Assembly (NCBI GenBank): GCA_012521805.1
Contig: JAAYLQ010000115.1
Location: forward strand, 1-16,870
Reading direction: 5' to 3'
DNA: 16,870 nt
Source of the DNA: Bacillota bacterium
Lineage (GTDB): Bacteria; Bacillota; Limnochordia; Darwinibacteriales; DTU012
Part shown: one piece after another, positions 15,307 through 16,870 of the stretch
Layout: every line of letters starts with the position of its first letter
Numbering within the stretch: the stretch's first letter is position 1
Position numbers and translations under genes: made by a program
Notes under the pieces: generated by a model
The model's input: the letters and a program-made list of their open reading frames with translations, nothing else
Database searches by the model: none
What the model was told of the DNA's origin: nothing

Positions 15307-15861
15307 ATGAAAATTGGAGTTATCAGCGACACCCATGGCAGTTTAACTGCTTGGCAGCAGGCTTTAGCTGGTCCGCTGGCCGATGTGGATCTGATTATTC
15401 ATACAGGAGATGTACTTTATCATGGAGCGCGCAACCCACTGCCGGAGGGGTATAACCCGGCAGAGTTAGCAGAAGCAATTAATGCCTGCAGGATCCCGAT
15501 CCTGATTGTCAAGGGCAACTGCGACAGTGAAGTGGATCAGATGGTGCTGACCACTCCGCTTCAATCTCCTTTTCTCATTACCGACCAGCCCCTTGGCCGG
15601 ATTCTAGCAACCCATGGCCATTACTTTGACAATCAGCAGTCAGCTGATTTGGCTGAGCGCTACCAAATTGAGATTTGGATCAGCGGGCATAGCCATGTGC
15701 CTCTGTTAGAGAAAAGAGAGCAGACTGTCTTCCTCAATCCCGGCAGCTGTTCTCTGCCGAAAGGCGAAGAGCTGCACCGGTCAGCAGCAGTGATCACGGA
15801 GAAGCAGGTACAGCTGATTGATTTAGATACCAATTTAGTATTTAAACAGCTGGATCGATAG
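15307..15861 (+). CDS. yfcE: YfcE-type metallophosphodiesterase
   Basis: A 184-residue metallophosphoesterase, the same length as E. coli YfcE, a manganese-dependent phosphodiesterase with unknown physiological substrate. All metal-site motifs are present: SDTHG (Asp8, His10), HTGDVLYHG (Asp35), KGNCDSEVDQM (Asn71), THGH (103-105) and SGHSH (128-130). The GDVLYHGARNPLPEGY and GNCDSEVDQM stretches are near-identical to YfcE, which separates it from other small phosphoesterases. ATG at 15307 is preferred because GGAGG at 15292-15296 sits ten bases upstream. An ATG at 15265 lacks a good site and would add 14 residues not found in the family. It lies 48 bases after GH95 and may ride on the same transcript, but nothing in the family connects it to glycan degradation. 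Confidence 0.92.
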   Translation: MKIGVISDTHGSLTAWQQALAGPLADVDLIIHTGDVLYHGARNPLPEGYNPAELAEAINACRIPILIVKGNCDSEVDQMVLTTPLQSPFLITDQPLGRILATHGHYFDNQQSADLAERYQIEIWISGHSHVPLLEKREQTVFLNPGSCSLPKGEELHRSAAVITEKQVQLIDLDTNLVFKQLDR

Positions 15862-15887
15862 CAGCAGCGGCAGCGCTGCTGCTTTTT
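15860..15887 (+). terminator. Rho-independent terminator of yfcE and the preceding block
   Basis: AGCAGCAGC (15860-15868) pairs perfectly with GCTGCTGCT (15875-15883) around a six-base loop and runs into TTTTT (to 15887). The stem begins inside the yfcE stop codon. On the minus strand the hairpin exists but no T-run follows, so it would not efficiently terminate the convergent rocF transcript. Confidence 0.88.
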
Positions 15888-15890
15888 AAT

Positions 15891-16820
15891 TTAAGCAAGC
15901 TGAGCAATCTGGTCCAAGCTGAAGCTGCTGCCCAGCAGCAGGGTGGTTAGTGCCGCTGCGGAATCGGCGGTCTGCTGATTAACATCGAGAAGGGGATTCA
16001 GCTCAACTATATCCATGGAGGTGATCATTCCAGTCTGGCCCAGTTCTGCCATAATTACCGCACATTCCCGGATTGTCATCCCGTTGGGGCTGGGGGTGCC
16101 AACTCCGGGGGCGACACCTGGGTCCAGGACATCGAGATCAAAGCTGAGGTGCACCGCATCTGTTTTTTCAGCCAGGTACTGGATGCTTTCAGCAATTACC
16201 TGTTGAATACCCAGCCTGCGGACGGCAGTCATGGGGTACAGCTTAATCCCCAGCTCTTTAATGAGCTGCTTTTCTCCGCTGTCAATGGAACGAGCTCCGA
16301 TAATCACGATCTGGTCCGGCTTGATTTTCGGATAAAACCCACCAATATTGATCAGCTGGGGATGTCCCAAACCAAGGCTGATCGCTAAAGGCATGCCGTG
16401 AATTCTGCCGGAAGGCGTAGTCTCGACTGTGTTTAAATCGGGATGAGCATCCAGCCAGATAACACCGAGGTTTTCGGCATGGTTGGCAGCGGCAGCGATT
16501 GAGCCAATGCTGATGCTGTGATCCCCGCCAAGGACGATGGGAAAGCAGTCTTGGCTCAAGATGCGGTTAAGATCTGTAAACAGTTCTTGGCTGACCTTGA
16601 TTACTGCGGCAAGGTTTTTCAGTGATTCCCGACTGTTAGTTTTTTTAGTAAGTATTTCATGATTAATTTTGAGATCGCCCCAGTCCTGATCCTGATATCC
16701 GAGTTCTGCAAGCTGTGCAGTTAAGCCAGCATCCCTCAGGGCCTGTGGTCCAAACCTAGTTCCGTCCTGCTCCTGCCCTGCTTGGGATGGTGCCCCCAAT
16801 ATTGCGATTGTTTTTGCCAT
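15891..16820 (-). CDS. rocF: Arginase RocF
   Basis: A 309-residue member of the arginase/agmatinase (ureohydrolase) family that hydrolyses arginine to ornithine and urea with two manganese ions. The metal ligands are visible in GGDHSISIG (His101), DAHPDLNT (Asp124, His126, Asp128) and SFDLDVLDP (Asp228, Asp230). The HGMPLAISLG and GVGTPSPNG segments are typical of Bacillus-type RocF arginases rather than agmatinases, and the length fits. The ATG at 16820 has AAGGAG eight bases upstream. A GTG at 16829 overlaps that site and would add only three residues. It is convergent with yfcE and shares a short 29-base gap. It likely supports arginine catabolism. Agmatinase or another guanidino hydrolase is less likely but not excluded by sequence alone. 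Confidence 0.9.
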   Translation of the reverse strand: MAKTIAILGAPSQAGQEQDGTRFGPQALRDAGLTAQLAELGYQDQDWGDLKINHEILTKKTNSRESLKNLAAVIKVSQELFTDLNRILSQDCFPIVLGGDHSISIGSIAAAANHAENLGVIWLDAHPDLNTVETTPSGRIHGMPLAISLGLGHPQLINIGGFYPKIKPDQIVIIGARSIDSGEKQLIKELGIKLYPMTAVRRLGIQQVIAESIQYLAEKTDAVHLSFDLDVLDPGVAPGVGTPSPNGMTIRECAVIMAELGQTGMITSMDIVELNPLLDVNQQTADSAAALTTLLLGSSFSLDQIAQLA

Positions 16821-16870
16821 TATTTCCACTCCTTAAGGCAGCCGACTGGTTGTCCAATCTTGAACTGCAA

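Noticed and set aside
1..16870. Mobile element, CRISPR array, prophage or defence island
   Set aside because: No transposase, integrase, phage or Cas motifs, no terminal inverted repeats and no spaced direct repeats were seen; the gene content is metabolic and envelope-related.

Overview
The window looks like a chromosomal segment from a Bacillota (Firmicutes) bacterium, probably an anaerobic or fermentative plant-matter or digester type. The evidence is strong AGGAGG-type ribosome binding sites before nearly every gene, TATAAT-like -10 boxes, ATG/GTG starts, compact operons and the gene content: a CsaB-like pyruvyl transferase, a split ThrE-type exporter, NagB, RocF-type arginase and YfcE phosphodiesterase. 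I cannot name a genus. No tRNA, rRNA, CRISPR, insertion sequence or phage gene is visible. No gene-free stretch exceeds 300 bases.

Layout. (1) Positions 14-3048, minus strand: a two-gene cell-surface glycan operon made of a GT4-GT2 fusion glycosyltransferase followed, with a 4-base overlap, by a polysaccharide pyruvyl transferase. (2) 3049-3376: a promoter region, a tiny 25-residue membrane peptide and a hairpin. (3) 3377-4390: a second GT4-like glycosyltransferase. (4) 4448-5666: a two-gene ThrE/YjjP-YjjB-type exporter with its own promoter. (5) 5755-6582: nagB, closed by a strong terminator-like hairpin. (6) 6629-15258: a glycan-degradation block. It holds a secreted GH59 (galactocerebrosidase-like) enzyme with extra C-terminal modules, a Gfo/Idh/MocA dehydrogenase, a sugar isomerase/epimerase-type TIM barrel, a second Gfo/Idh/MocA dehydrogenase, and a cytoplasmic GH95 (alpha-L-fucosidase/alpha-L-galactosidase family) enzyme. 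(7) 15307-15861: yfcE with a terminator. (8) 15891-16820, minus strand: rocF, convergent with yfcE.

How the genes may work together. GH59 carries a signal peptide, so it would trim beta-galactosides outside the cell. GH95 has none, so it would act on imported oligosaccharides, for example those capped with alpha-1,2-L-fucose on galactose. The central dehydrogenase / TIM-barrel / dehydrogenase trio has the gene composition of redox-neutral 3-keto-sugar pathways such as levoglucosan breakdown (LgdA/LgdB/LgdC) and E. coli YcjS/YcjR. In those, one oxidoreductase makes a 3-keto glycoside, a TIM-barrel enzyme eliminates or epimerises it, and a second oxidoreductase re-reduces the keto sugar. A combined hydrolytic and oxidative glycan locus is the most interesting candidate system here. 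It is an inference from family and order; no substrate can be read from the DNA. No sugar transporter or regulator lies inside the window.
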